Shown: positions 22,387 through 51,547 of the stretch, one piece after another
Layout: every line of letters starts with the position of its first letter
Numbering within the stretch: position 1 is the first letter of the stretch
DNA from: Mactra quadrangularis
Taxonomy: Eukaryota; Mollusca; Bivalvia; Venerida; Mactridae
Direction of reading: 5' to 3'
NCBI GenBank assembly: GCA_025267735.1
Contig: CM046294.1
Location: 34,193,222-34,257,221 of the forward strand
Length of the DNA stretch: 64,000 nt
Program-made: the position numbers and the translations under genes
Notes under the pieces: model-generated
What the model was told of the DNA's origin: nothing
The model's database searches: none
Seen by the model: only the letters and a program-made list of their open reading frames with translations

Positions 22387-23316
22387 TCAAAATTGACCTT
22401 GATTGAACCTATCATGTCTAGAGGTGTTTTTATCTTTCAGACTTTGTGAATACATTCCAATACTTGGACAACTTTGTGGCATACTAGAAGTAACTGGATA
22501 ATGGTGGGCAACATGAGATGGAGCATCATTTCCCATGACTCTGTGTAACATTTGTTCTTGACGATTACCATGGTTACCAGATGAATGGTTGCTAGGCAAC
22601 ATATGTTCTTGATGTAATAAATGGACGTTAGACACAGAATTAAGACTTTGTGAATATGTTTGATTAATATGAGATTTTTTATCACCTATGTCAAGTTGTG
22701 ATACTGCAACTTGCATTAAAGCTCTTTGTTCAGCCTGCATTGCATCATGGGTAGTAACAGTAGATGACAAGCATCTGTCGTCATCTCTCCCTTCAATATG
22801 TTCTGATTTTATATTAAAAGCCGGAAATGAATGTGATGGGTTTTGTGATAAATTATTTGTTGCCTTTTGAACATGATCTATGTTTGAAGACAGAAGTGGG
22901 GGAGGATTTGGCAACATGTGACCTTGACCCAAATGTTGTGAAAAGACAGCAGGATTGGTAAATGAAGTTGTGTAACTAGTGAGGCCTTGACCTTGATGAT
23001 AATGATCAAAGGGTATGGTAAATGGTAAAGGTAAATTTGTTCTTGTTGTCATGGTTTTCAATGAATCTTTGTCTTCACTTAAAGTTGAGGTCCCACTATG
23101 TACAGGAAGTCCAGAATTTTGTTCATTTTCAGATTTGACCTTGACCTGAGTGGGAAGGTCATGATCACCAGTAAAACCTGGTTCTGTTTTAACTATAGAC
23201 ATGTTGATATTTGAAGTTCCATCATCGGTAGAATTTTTCTTCCTCTTCTTACGTACTGTTGAAGTGTATGATGGTAATGAACCACTGCTTTCTTTAGAAA
23301 TGATGACTGAATGAAG
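22387..23316 (-). CDS. Zinc-finger gene, last coding exon (C-terminal tail)
   Basis: Starts LHSVIISKESSGSL after the acceptor tattttag; its His is the final zinc ligand of finger 4. It encodes the basic signal RKKRKK and a 270-residue low-complexity tail that ends NQGQF before TAA-free sequence stops at the codon at 22387-22389. It holds all three sumoylation-type motifs. Confidence 0.85.
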   Translation of the reverse strand, partial: LHSVIISKESSGSLPSYTSTVRKKRKKNSTDDGTSNINMSIVKTEPGFTGDHDLPTQVKVKSENEQNSGLPVHSGTSTLSEDKDSLKTMTTRTNLPLPFTIPFDHYHQGQGLTSYTTSFTNPAVFSQHLGQGHMLPNPPPLLSSNIDHVQKATNNLSQNPSHSFPAFNIKSEHIEGRDDDRCLSSTVTTHDAMQAEQRALMQVAVSQLDIGDKKSHINQTYSQSLNSVSNVHLLHQEHMLPSNHSSGNHGNRQEQMLHRVMGNDAPSHVAHHYPVTSSMPQSCPSIGMYSQSLKDKNTSRHDRFNQGQF

Positions 23317-26300
23317 CTAAAATAGACAGAAATTATACCATTAGGTCAGATAATGGGACAGGGCTTTACATTAATTTTTTAAGAAGGTTGCCTGTTTGGA
23401 CAACCATGACAACCAGCTACATATTTTAATACTTGCCTGAACCAAATGTTTACCAGCAGAAACAATTTGCCCTAACCCAAATACAGTAAAAGCTCCCTGG
23501 CTCGAACTTGAGGGTTCTTGAGATTAGTATATCCATGGAACTCGAGAGTTCAAATCAGTCCTGTTTGACCATTATCAAATCCAGAGATTATGACCTAACC
23601 TTTGGAGCCACATGACAAAAATTGAGTATGCACATGGGCATTTGATATTTTGTACATACCAATGAAAATACATATTACAATTGTTTTTAAAAATTGCCTT
23701 TAAGCTAGCTTGATTGCACCATTGTATTAAAACTTGTTTTACATTTAAGCTCATGTCTGTTGATTCATGTATACATTTCAAACACTTATTAAAAAACATA
23801 CTACTTAAATTTTCATATATGACTGTAATTTGTATATGTGACATCTCCATGTATTTATTACATTCTATTAATAATGCATTTGATTATAATGAGGCTATCT
23901 GTTGTCGTTCAATTTATCCAAGAAAATACTTCAGATTTATTTGATAAAATCTAACTTTTCTCACATCTTATATACTTTATATGAGTTTATGTAATTAAAT
24001 GTTGCAACAAGCATTAAACATCAACAACACTGACACGAGAGTCCATAACTTATGATCATAAAATAATGTGTATGTCTCTGGGAGCCGGACAAAAGGTCCC
24101 ATGGACAAAAAGTCCCATGTCATTTTTGACAAGGGTGGACAAAAAGTCCCATGTAGTTTTGCCACCCTGGACAAAAAGTCCCATCTCAGTTTGTCAAGGG
24201 TGGACAAAAAGTCCCATCTCATCTCTGTTTGGTCCCATATTTTATATGACTTAAACAAGTAACAAAGTTATGATTTGTACTCAATGATCACACTATACTT
24301 GTTTAACTTTTATATTATGCATTTTAAATTAATTAAATGTTATGAATTAAACAAATTTATCAGCTTTAAAAAATCATCTAAAGCCATCTGGATAAGATAG
24401 AAGTTGTTATTACAACTATTAGAAAATAATTGATAGATGGAGACAGTCCACCTATCACTGGGACAAAATATAACAATACAAATGTTTGATTTTAACAGTT
24501 TGCATTAAATGATAATATATTCTATTGATCACCTAACAATGGGACTTAAATGAATGAGGACCTTATCATCTCATTAGTCAAATTGAGATGGTACCAGTTG
24601 TTCAGTCTGTAAAATTGACACGGGACTTTTTGTCCATCCCTGTCTAACTTAGATGGAACTTTTAGATGACCTTGAATGTTTAGCCTTGTAGGAAATTAAA
24701 CAATACTGAATAACATACATCAACTAACTTGAACTAGCAAGCCAATGCTATATTTCATTTACTCTTAAATGTTTAAACTGTTTATTTCAAAGTATAGAAG
24801 TAGAACTGCAAGTATAATAATCTAACTTGAAACAATTCAAATTTTTCATTTTGAATCTGCATAAATGTACACTATCAATAAACAAGTTACTTTTACTTGT
24901 GACATCTGAATCACTGAACTCTTGTATCTTGTATCCGAAAGCTGCTACTTCAGATGTTGTACCATATAAGGATATTTGAGCACTGAACTACTGCTTGCAA
25001 ACTTAAAGTAACAATGGACTAGGGTTTAATAGTGGAGCAAGTTACACAAGTAAGTTGTTTTGTAGCACTCTTAAAAGGCCCTTCATTATATTAGCCAACA
25101 TTTATGGAATGGTTTGCTTCAAGCTGGCAATTTCATTATATTAAAGCAAACATGCATCGCTAAGTAGAAATAGACTTAAGTAAAATGTACAAATTATTAG
25201 TCAATGACCGAGTCATGATGACAGGTAGATAAAATGAGAGCCAGATAAAGGATAAGTTCCTACCTTTTGTACATGAGTAATGAGACTATTCTTGGTAGCA
25301 TAACTTCTATCACAAACATCACATCTATACTGACGAGATATATCACGTCTTACATGATCTTCATGATTCTTTTTATGATGATTTAAATTAGATAACTGAG
25401 CAAATGATCTACCACAACCTTCTACATCACATTTATATGGACGTTCTCCTATAATAAAACAGTTTGTATACATGTATAATACTATTTACAACAGCTCGGA
25501 TCAAGTAGTTTGGACACCTCATATGTATACCCCCAATCTTACCAGCTCTCATGGCACACTTAAAGTCTTTAAATTAATTTAAGACACTCTGGCTGAAGAA
25601 CAAGTGGACCATCAAGGAGATAATTGAGCAATTCAAAGGTAGACACCTGCAGGGTTCACCTGATGTACTATCCCTTAGCTACTAATCTGGCTGCAGACAG
25701 ATATCTGTATCTCCTGGTGATGCTTACTGGTATAAGCAGAAAGAATAAATAAATAATAAAGCACATTATTTCCTGTTGTGTTCCCCCCCCAAAAAAAAAC
25801 CAAACAGTAATGTATGGTGATTTATGCCACATTCCAATGTAATTCAATAATTCTACTTACTGCCTCTAAAATGCTGAGATCTCTAGACCAAAGATTAAAA
25901 TTTACAACAAAACATACCCTTACAGTCTTGCATGTGGCTAATAACTGTCTTATTAGAAAAAAAGAAGGCCAGAGAACAGACCTGGCTAACTTTAGTTTTA
26001 CACTTATTTCAAGCAATGACTAACAGAGTATCAATTCCATACTTGTATTATGTGATGGCAGCAAGTTTGAATTGTCTTACCTGTCAAAGAATAACACAAC
26101 AATGCAAACAGATTACAAAGCCTAAGAAATTAATGTTGAATGCCTACTTGATTGGTTTTTACAGAACATTAAAGCATAAATAAATTCAATTATATTACAA
26201 AACAAAGAAATAAAACACAGGAGTATTTACCTGTATGAACTCTTAAATGCTGATTTAGATGACAAACTTGTTTAAATGATTTCTCACAATATTGACATAC

Positions 26301-26705
26301 ATGTTTACGTACATTGTTATGAACAAGTTCATGTTGTGTAAGCTGTGGTTTATTACGAAATCCTTTAAAGCAAGTCATACAAATATGGCTTCGGTCAGAT
26401 TGGCTTAGTTTATGTTCATCAGACATTTTACTGACTCCAGTTGCTGCCTCAGAATGGTACCTAGATTCACCTGATGGTGTTACAACCATGTTGGATTGGT
26501 CTGGTGGCATTACACTAGACTGGGTGGAGTCTCTATTGACAATAACAAGTTCTCCACTTGGCACTAATGGTTGAATCTGTATATCATTGAGTTGTATTTC
26601 ACTGTCTTTTTTAACCTCATTGTCAAAGAACACATTATCAGATGTTGAACACTGTTTGTTGTAGTTAGCTTCAGATTGATAAACTGTTGACCTCTCAGAT
26701 GTCAT
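22387..26705 (-). CDS. C2H2 zinc-finger transcription factor, rotund/ZNF362/ZNF384-like, 529 aa
   Basis: Coding exons on the minus strand are 26231-26705, 25264-25448 and 22387-23316; phases fit (475, 185 and 930 nt). Four C2H2 fingers lie at about residues 109-129 (CMTCFKGF), 137-157 (CQYCEKSFKQVCHL), 165-187 (CDVEGCGRSFAQLSNL) and 201-222 (CDVCDRSYATKNSL). HTGERPYK links fingers 2 and 3. The C-x4-C third finger with QLSNL and the order of fingers resemble the rotund/ZNF362/ZNF384 group. A basic signal RKKRKK is at 242-247. The long tail is Ser/Gln/His-rich and carries three psi-K-x-E sumoylation-type sites near Lys263, Lys281 and Lys390. It is probably a nuclear DNA-binding regulator. An acceptor (tttcag) ends just before AAAATG, so a noncoding first exon lies upstream. 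Exact orthology is open. Confidence 0.8.
23484..23560. repeat. Fragment of a mariner/Tigger-type end
   Basis: Sequence cagtaaaagctccctggctc then cgaacttgagggttc resembles the ends of Tc1/mariner-class MITEs, with an inverted gaactcgagagttc nearby. No second end was defined. It lies in an intron of the zinc-finger gene. Confidence 0.3.
24080..24640. mobile_element. Foldback element with GGACAAAAAGTCCCAT word array
   Basis: The left end holds about five copies of ggacaaaaagtcccat between 24086 and 24220. The right end (24620-24640) holds the inverted word cgggactttttgtcc followed by atccc. The AT-rich middle of about 400 bp has no gene. Ends read GGGA(gcc/t)GGAC. Only a weak tgtct match is seen as a flanking duplication. 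The word is itself nearly palindromic. It lies in the intron before the last exon of the zinc-finger gene. Confidence 0.65.
25264..25448 (-). CDS. Zinc-finger gene, middle coding exon (fingers 3 and 4)
   Basis: Begins with two bases completing Gly of HTG, then ERPYKC, and ends HVQK before gtagga. The frame is open throughout and both borders match splice consensus. Confidence 0.88.
26231..26705 (-). CDS. Zinc-finger gene, first coding exon (fingers 1 and 2)
   Basis: ATG at 26703-26705 lies 4 bp after a tttcag acceptor. The exon encodes about 108 acidic or polar residues, then fingers 1 and 2, and ends CATACAG before gtaaat. Confidence 0.85.
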
Positions 26706-26839
26706 TTTCTGAAATACAAAAAACTAACATTAAATGGTTGCAAGTACAGTTAGACTTTTATGGCTTGAAATAATCTGAAATAATCTAAATCTGAATTATT
26801 AGACACCTTCCAGTACAACTTTTTTACACGGCAATCTCT

Positions 26840-26923
26840 TACTGGAACTCTCTCCCAGCATCTGTTGCTGAGGCCTCCTCTCTGGCATCCTTTAAGAGGG
26901 GGCTAGAAACCCTGACCTTCTAA
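26840..26923 (+). mobile_element. LINE C-terminal fragment
   Basis: Reads YWNSLPASVAEASSL then ASFKRGLETLTF and a stop. The WNxLP and SFKxxL pattern marks the C-terminus of jockey/CR1-type LINE proteins. It is a short 3' relic in the 5' region of the zinc-finger gene. Confidence 0.65.
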
Positions 26924-27483
26924 GGGGCTGCTGTTCTCCAAGCTGCTTAGTACAAAAAGCATCTGGGCCCATCACTCTTTTTTCTATGTTTCTTCTTTAT
27001 GTCAAAAATGTTATGCTTTTAACTTGTAAATAGTTATTTCTTATGTAATGTACAGTCTGTAATAGCAATCGCGATGAGCAAACTTTACAGTAACGCCATT
27101 ATGTTTCTGTGCAATACCATTGAATTTCAATAAAATAGCGGATGTTGACTTTAGTTGAAGCCTTAAGTCGATTTTTGAAACCTAACTGCGCATATCAGAA
27201 GTGCTTTTATGGGCTGAAGTGGTTAGCATATTTTTATTTACCACAAGATTCACTGCATTTATGCTCCCTTTTAAATCTACAAAAATGTGCAAACAAGATA
27301 TTTTTACTTAACTAACCCGAAGATTGTATTTTAAAAATTAAAAAAAATATTTGGTCGTTTAACTCACCACTTTCCGCATTAAAGATAAGTGTATAAAAAT
27401 TTACATTTTTTGAAAGAAAAGAAAATTATAAATTCAATGATAACAATTGTATTGCTATGCTTTTTTAATTTTTTTTAAAATAA

Positions 27484-28401
27484 GTTAAAGACATGCATGT
27501 TACAAAAAAATTTCAGCACAAAAACTACAGCACTGTAAATAATTGAATTTTACAGAAAAAAGTCAATAGTACCCCCAAAAATAAAAATGTAGATTATTTT
27601 CAGAATTAATCAGTTTTTTAATATTGAAAACAAAATCAAAATATTCCAGGTAGAAAAAAAGTTACAGGTGTAAATGTAAGGACAGGTATCTGACGGATTT
27701 CGCTAATTTTCTCAAGGCAGTTATGACTACCAATTAACCATAGCACTGCATTAAAAAAGAGCTCTAAAACACTAGATGTATATAATTATATACATGAATA
27801 TGACTTTTATAACCACAGAATGATATATAGTATTATTCCTAGATTTGAAATAGATAAAATTAAGATAAAAACTGCCTTAGGGAATAAGATCAAACAATGT
27901 TTAGCACATGCATGTATTATTGCAAGTTTATGACACTTTGACCACCCCACACTTACAACATCAATCGCCAAGGGAAGGGGCCATATAACCATGGGGACAA
28001 TATACATGTCACAATAAAATATTGGACAAGTGCTAGCTTCTCAACATGTGATAAGAAAATAAGTTAACATGATAAGAGTTAAAACAAGTTACATATTTTA
28101 AGAGTGTTTAGAGCTTTTTTTTAATGCAGTGCAATGGTTAATTCAATTGGTAGTCATAACTGCCAGGAGAAAATTAGCAAAATTCATTAGATACATGTCC
28201 TTACATTTATATAGCTGTAACTTTTTTCTACCAGGATTTTTTCAATTTTGTTTTCAATACTGAAAAGCTTATTAAATTCACTAAAATAAGAACATTCAGT
28301 TTATAGGGTAATCATTAATTTTTTTTCAGTAAAATTCATTTATTTAGTGCTCAAATATTTTTTCCAAAAAAATTTAAGTATGTAACATGCATATCTTTAA
28401 C
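27484..28401. repeat. Large foldback: ~300-bp inverted arms
   Basis: The left arm (27484 to about 27776) and right arm (about 28098-28401) are diverged reverse complements. Outer ends are gttaaagacatgcatgttac against gtaacatgcatatctttaac. Inner ends are gcagttatgactaccaatt against aattggtagtcataactgc. The loop is about 320 bp. No transposase was seen. It lies in the divergent interval between the zinc-finger gene and TMEM185. Confidence 0.8.
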
Positions 28402-28499
28402 TTGTATTATCTTTATGAGTATCCCTTTTTAAAGGGTAAATCCGAATGTAATGGGTTAAAGAAAAAGATGATTCTGTCATAAAAGAATGAGATGTCACA

Positions 28500-29722
28500 G
28501 AACTATTCTGAATGCAATAACTTACGAAGTGATCTCCCCTAGCTTATTTAACACGTCCCTGTGATAGGATCTCGATATGATATACACATGCATTATCAAG
28601 CTCGTTTAGTTCTTGTTCTTTTAACTATACTTTTTACATGGCCCTGTAAGTGAGCCGTTGTAAAAAGTCGGATCTACACTATTTGAATCATATTTTATTA
28701 TATAACTTTTATATTGTCTTTTTTACTGGCCGAACAGGAAATTCTCCCCCCTCCCCCCCCCCCCCCCTGTAAATAACACAGCCGATATATAGATTTTACA
28801 TGTAAAATTTTTGATACAGTCAAAAATTACGCTAAGAAAGTGAAAATACTCATGTATTTGTTTGATACATACATATAAAGAGAGAAATTTTTAAATATAT
28901 ACTTATACATCATTTCGTATATAGATTTTTAAATACAGCTTTTTAAAAGATAGATTATTTAACGATGAGTTTACTTATAAACTTTACTATAAATTTTGTA
29001 AATTTTTTTTTAACATAGATTTTTAATATAGATATTATTTATAAAGTTAAATTTTTAACAGCAGACGTATAATGATAGAAAACACTCGCCCAAAGCATTT
29101 ATGCAAAAGGGCGAGTATAAACAAACACTAGCCAGCCAGCTCGTTTTGAGGCTTAGCCTTAGTCATATTAGATATGTCAACTTTGACAGCATGACCTAGG
29201 CTATAAGCATAGATGAGATGCCAGATTATTTCTTAACTTATGCAGCAATCTCCAGGGGACTCCCTTAGCTTATTTAACAAGTCCATTTGATAGAGCCTAG
29301 ATAATATATATGTGCATATAAGTTGAGATTTTAACTCCCTTTGAGGCCTTGCCTTGGTCATATTAAAGAATAAAAACAAAATATATGACTCCACTCTAGA
29401 ATGTCTGAATGAATCACACGGTTACAAACCACATGTCTAAAATCTGTCAAAAATGCATAACTACCTCATTTTATAGATATGGCACAGACCTTCATATATA
29501 AAACATTTTCTTCAGCAGCAACATTTTAAAGCTTTAAATACGTAGAAATAACGAGGAAACAACAAAATTGAAAATTACAAAAGCAACAAATAAATTTTGG
29601 TGCGACGTAATTATAGCATGTGCGTGAAAATCACTATTATTTGTTTTGTTTTCATTTTGTCATTGTCAAAGAAATATTAAAATTGAGATTGGTGTTAATG
29701 AGATGATGTTTACATCACGATA
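28500..29722. promoter_or_regulatory. Probable divergent upstream region with duplicated modules
   Basis: This region lies between the 5' ends of two divergent genes. A block of about 100 bp (ctcccctagcttatttaac with flanks, about 28530-28620) recurs in the same orientation at about 29245-29330. A second block (gccttagtcatatta, about 29150) recurs at 29345-29365. Homopolymer C runs lie at 28746-28770. Transcription starts cannot be placed by eye. Confidence 0.4.
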
Positions 29723-47913
<18,191 letters not shown>

Positions 47914-48066
47914 GTGTTGCTACTCTTCAATATGTGGTGTTTTCTTACCTCCATCAGTGGAGAGTTTCTGTCTCTGTAATGATCTCTTGTGCACTGGCAC
48001 CAGAGTCCATATCTTATGATTATAATGCGTACGTCACTATATATAGTTCTCTGTACATACATATAT

Positions 48067-48072
48067 AATAAA
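48067..48072 (+). terminator. Poly(A) signal for TMEM185
   Basis: AATAAA lies 154 bp after the stop codon; it is a reasonable end for the transcript. Confidence 0.6.
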
Positions 48073-48254
48073 CATGGTATTGAACGTTTTCTACAGTGCA
48101 TACGGCCCAAACCGTTTTTCTTCAATTCGACTTGTATCTGAAAGAAAATGTTGGTTTCAATTTAAAGACTAAACATTACTCTAACATCATGCAAAGTTAC
48201 AAGTTTGTATCTGATACCGTTTTCATGAAATTTATATTAATTTCAGAATCACTA

Positions 48255-48556
48255 GTTTGCAGCGATTCAACGTCACTACTGACTTCCGGTTTAACTTAAC
48301 CTGGTTCCCTGGATATTAATGATTACGTACACAGACGCAGCATATATCATTGATTACGTGTATATTCTATTTATAGAGCTTTGGACACGTAAATGTTTAC
48401 CTAGGTAGTGCGCTCCGATTGGGTTTAAATTTGGCGCGCTTCATTGACAAGGTACGGGAAAAGTCTCGAGGAGTTTATCAACCAATCAGTTTACGCCGGT
48501 AAACGCGTCATGATTAAACCGGAAGTGAACAGTGACTCTCAATCGCTGCAAAATGA
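48255..48556. promoter_or_regulatory. Promoter-like 300-bp inverted repeat
   Basis: The left part tttgcagcgattcaacgtcac, gacttccggtttaa is matched in inverted order by ttaaaccggaagtg, cagtgactctcaatcgctgc. Each arm thus has an ETS-type ccggaag core. Between the arms are CCAAT boxes in both orientations (ccgattggg near 48416, aaccaatcag near 48480) and an E2F-type tttggcgcgc near 48431. This could be a bidirectional promoter or a MITE carrying promoter motifs. A clear downstream gene was not found. Confidence 0.45.
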
Positions 48557-48956
48557 TAGTATTGAAATTACGATTAATTTCATAATAACCGTTTAAGATA
48601 TAAAGTTTTGTATAGTCAGTTTTGTAAGGAAATGTTTAATCTACAAAACGAGACCGATATTTGCATCCAAATATATTGGTAAAGGTAAAATAAATATGTC
48701 AGACCGTACCTACTGTCAAAATGGTTCAATACCATGTGAATATTATAATGATAGTCATAACTCGTACACGGTGATGAATACGGGAGCGATTTTTAATTGT
48801 GTTTGTTGACAAAATATTATATGTGCGTGCATTTTAAAGAATGTGAGGACTCCAGTGCCAGTGCTCTTGTGTTATATCCATTATGATTGTTTTCATCATT
48901 GTCTCAAGTATGGATTGTACTTAGTGATATATCAGGGGTGATATAATGATATGTTG

Positions 48957-49045
48957 TCTACTGTAAAACTTGGTTATAACATGCTTGGTTATAACATACA
49001 CTCGGTTACAACATACCATTTTTCCTGGCCCTCGGTTATAAATAT
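48957..49045 (+). repeat. Tigger-like terminal fragment
   Basis: Sequence ctgtaaaacttggttataac, then atgcttggttataacatac, repeats the terminal word of the element end at 49373, in the same orientation. Probably the end of a separate deleted copy. Confidence 0.5.
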
Positions 49046-49372
49046 TATTATCAACGGAACGTGCGAAAAACCTATCCAGTTGAGTATTCAAACAGACAAA
49101 ATCAATTAACCAAGTGTCCTCACATGATAAAATTTTTCAGATTTACATATATTTGTTGATACTTGTACCTTTAATGAAGACCAATAAATAATAAGCTACT
49201 TAAACACTTAAGTTACTTAAATCTGTTTTTTACTCTATTTATTTATTTAGGCGTTTTTTACTCTATTTATTTATTTAGGCGTTGAGACGTTTTTCTACAG
49301 TTTGATGTCAAGCAATTATAATTAATTTCAATACATGCACTTAAGATATTTTTGTTTAAAAAATATATATAC

Positions 49373-49570
49373 AGTAAAACTCGGATATAACATACTCGCT
49401 GGGCCATAGAAAAAAGGTATGTTATAACCGAGGTATGTTATATCCATATAGCATACTAAGTATGTTATATCCATATAGCATACTAAGTATGTTATATCCA
49501 TATAGCATACTAAGTATGTTATACCTATATAGCATACAAAGTATGTTATATACGAACTTTATAACATACT
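49373..49570. repeat. Tigger/pogo element end with 27-bp tandem array
   Basis: TA then cagtaaaactcggatataac looks like a pogo/Tigger terminal repeat. It is followed by five units of about 27 bp (tatgttatatccatatagca, tactaag) starting at 49433, 49461, 49488, 49515 and 49542. It lies on the 3' side of the transposase remnant. Confidence 0.65.
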
Positions 49571-49771
49571 TTTTATAGCATACTAGGATACGATTTTCAC
49601 ATTATTTTGTAGTTATATTCTTTTATCTCTTTACACAAATGCATGTAAATCATCAATAACATAAGTTTTTAATGTCAATATTTTACATTATTAATAAAAA
49701 GATGACTAAAGCAGTTTTGTAGTTATTATTTATTTATAAACATTCTGAAACTAAATTCCACATCTTCATAT

Positions 49772-51244
49772 TTAGTGAGTTTTAAAAAAATCCAAAATAG
49801 ACCTCTGTGACTGTTTTGTGTTTATAATACACTTTTCAATTTTTAACAGACTTTGAAAAGCACTTTCTTCAATATCACCAGTGGATTCTAGGTACTGCCT
49901 CAAAGTGTTCACTGCATCACATGCTGCAGCCTTTGTGATTGGTCGGTTTTCAGTTGAATCATCATCCTCGTCATCATGATCGACCACATCACTAACATTA
50001 ATAGAATCTATGATATTATCATCTGTAAGGTCCTCAGTTACTTGAATGGTGTCATCGGTGGCCATAATTTCTGGCAATGTTACGGTTCGTTTTAAAACAA
50101 CTGCCAGTTCAGACAAAGGTACCTGATCCTGATATTCTGATATTAGTTGGGCAATGGGAACGTCATTGTCATCATCCATACTTTCTTCTTCGCTTAACTT
50201 AACGAACCCACATTTTCTAAAGCATTTTTGGATCAAGGTAGGTGAAACTTCGTTCCAAGCTGAATATGCATAACGTATGGCCATCAAAACATTAAGATTT
50301 GGCTCAGTCTTATTGTCGACACTCTGAAAATACATAAATTTGTTTTACCTAATGCAAAAATATATTAATATAAATTTAATTTATATGCACTAATATAATG
50401 AAATAAAGGCCTCGGTCCTAATGCAGGGGTTTAAATAAATCATCTTGTTTTATGTACTACATGTACATATACATGTATTATTAAATTTAATCTCCGAAGA
50501 AGATGTATGTGACGTCATGCAATTCAATAGTAAAGACTTCCTTTCACGAATGTAATAAAAGTAAAACCATGCATGTTCGTAAAAATAAAATGATATGATA
50601 ATTTATATGTGCACGTACATGAGCTGAAAATGAGAATTGACAATAGTTGACGGATTGTTCATTTAGATTACACTCTCCAATTATCACACTCAATTATGGC
50701 GATTTGATAAAACTCGTACAGTCTATTGTTAAAGAACAATAAAGCAATTACAAATCAATAAAACAAACTTACAGGTCGTATTCTAGGTCATGCGTGTTTT
50801 TGTACTTTAAACAATGGAATTGCCCACTAAATAGGTGAATAAACTAATGCATGAACATCATTTTACTGATTTAAACAGACCATTTTTATGTGTAACATTT
50901 ATTTTAAACAGTGTGTATGCACTTTGTAAATTTTTATAAAATGATATGCTTATGAAAGAAGTGTAAACTAATTAAACTATAAAATTGTAAAAATAATTCA
51001 CCCCTAAAGAGTGGTGTGTAATGAAACTGGCTGTGTTTATATACGCAATGTTTACGTGGACGACCTGTACATCTATTATATGTTGCATCATAAGCTGTCT
51101 GTATTTATATTTGAAGTTGTATATCACACCCTGGTCACATGGCTGTAGTATAGACGTAGTGTTTGGCGGGAAATACGCTAAGGTAATTGCTTTCAACCCT
51201 TTGATGTGTGGATGGGCCGCACAATTGTCAATAAACAACAGGAC
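49772..51244 (-). pseudogene. Tigger/pogo transposase remnant with intron
   Basis: Two minus-strand exons are read: 51065-51244 (60 codons) and 49772-50323. Their borders (cag|gtcg donor, tttcag acceptor) and phases agree. The first contains LLFIDNCAAHPH and LAYFPPNTTSILQPCDQG, with the second and third catalytic Asp of the DDE domain. The second contains the usual AWNEVSPTLIQKCFRKCGF region, an acidic stretch and SQRSILDFFKTH. The DNA-binding N-terminus, the first Asp and the other terminal repeat were not found, so the copy is incomplete here. It could also be part of a domesticated gene with exons further away. Confidence 0.75.
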
Positions 51245-51547
51245 CTGTAAAATAAAAGCAAACATGTATATAAATAAGTCAAAATCTTATAATAAATTAT
51301 GAACTTTACGATACTAATTGAAACGCACGTGAAAATGAGAGCAGATCAACTGCTTAAGAAAACATTCGTTAAATAAAAATTTTTGTAATGATTTGATCGA
51401 CGTCAATGTCTCAACATTTATGTAGGGGATATCACCATTGAACCTGTGATTATACAATTTTAATAATAGTGCATGTTTTAAGTGTTATCAATTTTCTATA
51501 AAACTATAAAAAAATTAAAGAGTTAAGAAAATTTAGTATTTTAATAG

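Noticed and set aside
24066..24262. Overlapping open frames with repeated KSPM or KSHV motifs
   Set aside because: They are translations of the ggacaaaaagtcccat word array, not proteins.
48696..48809. 38-codon ATG frame as a gene
   Set aside because: It is too short to support alone, without splice partner or homology; kept only as a remark beside the promoter-like repeat.
49210..49280. 28-bp direct duplication (ctctatttatttatttaggcg)
   Set aside because: A simple local duplication with low-complexity content; nothing further follows from it.
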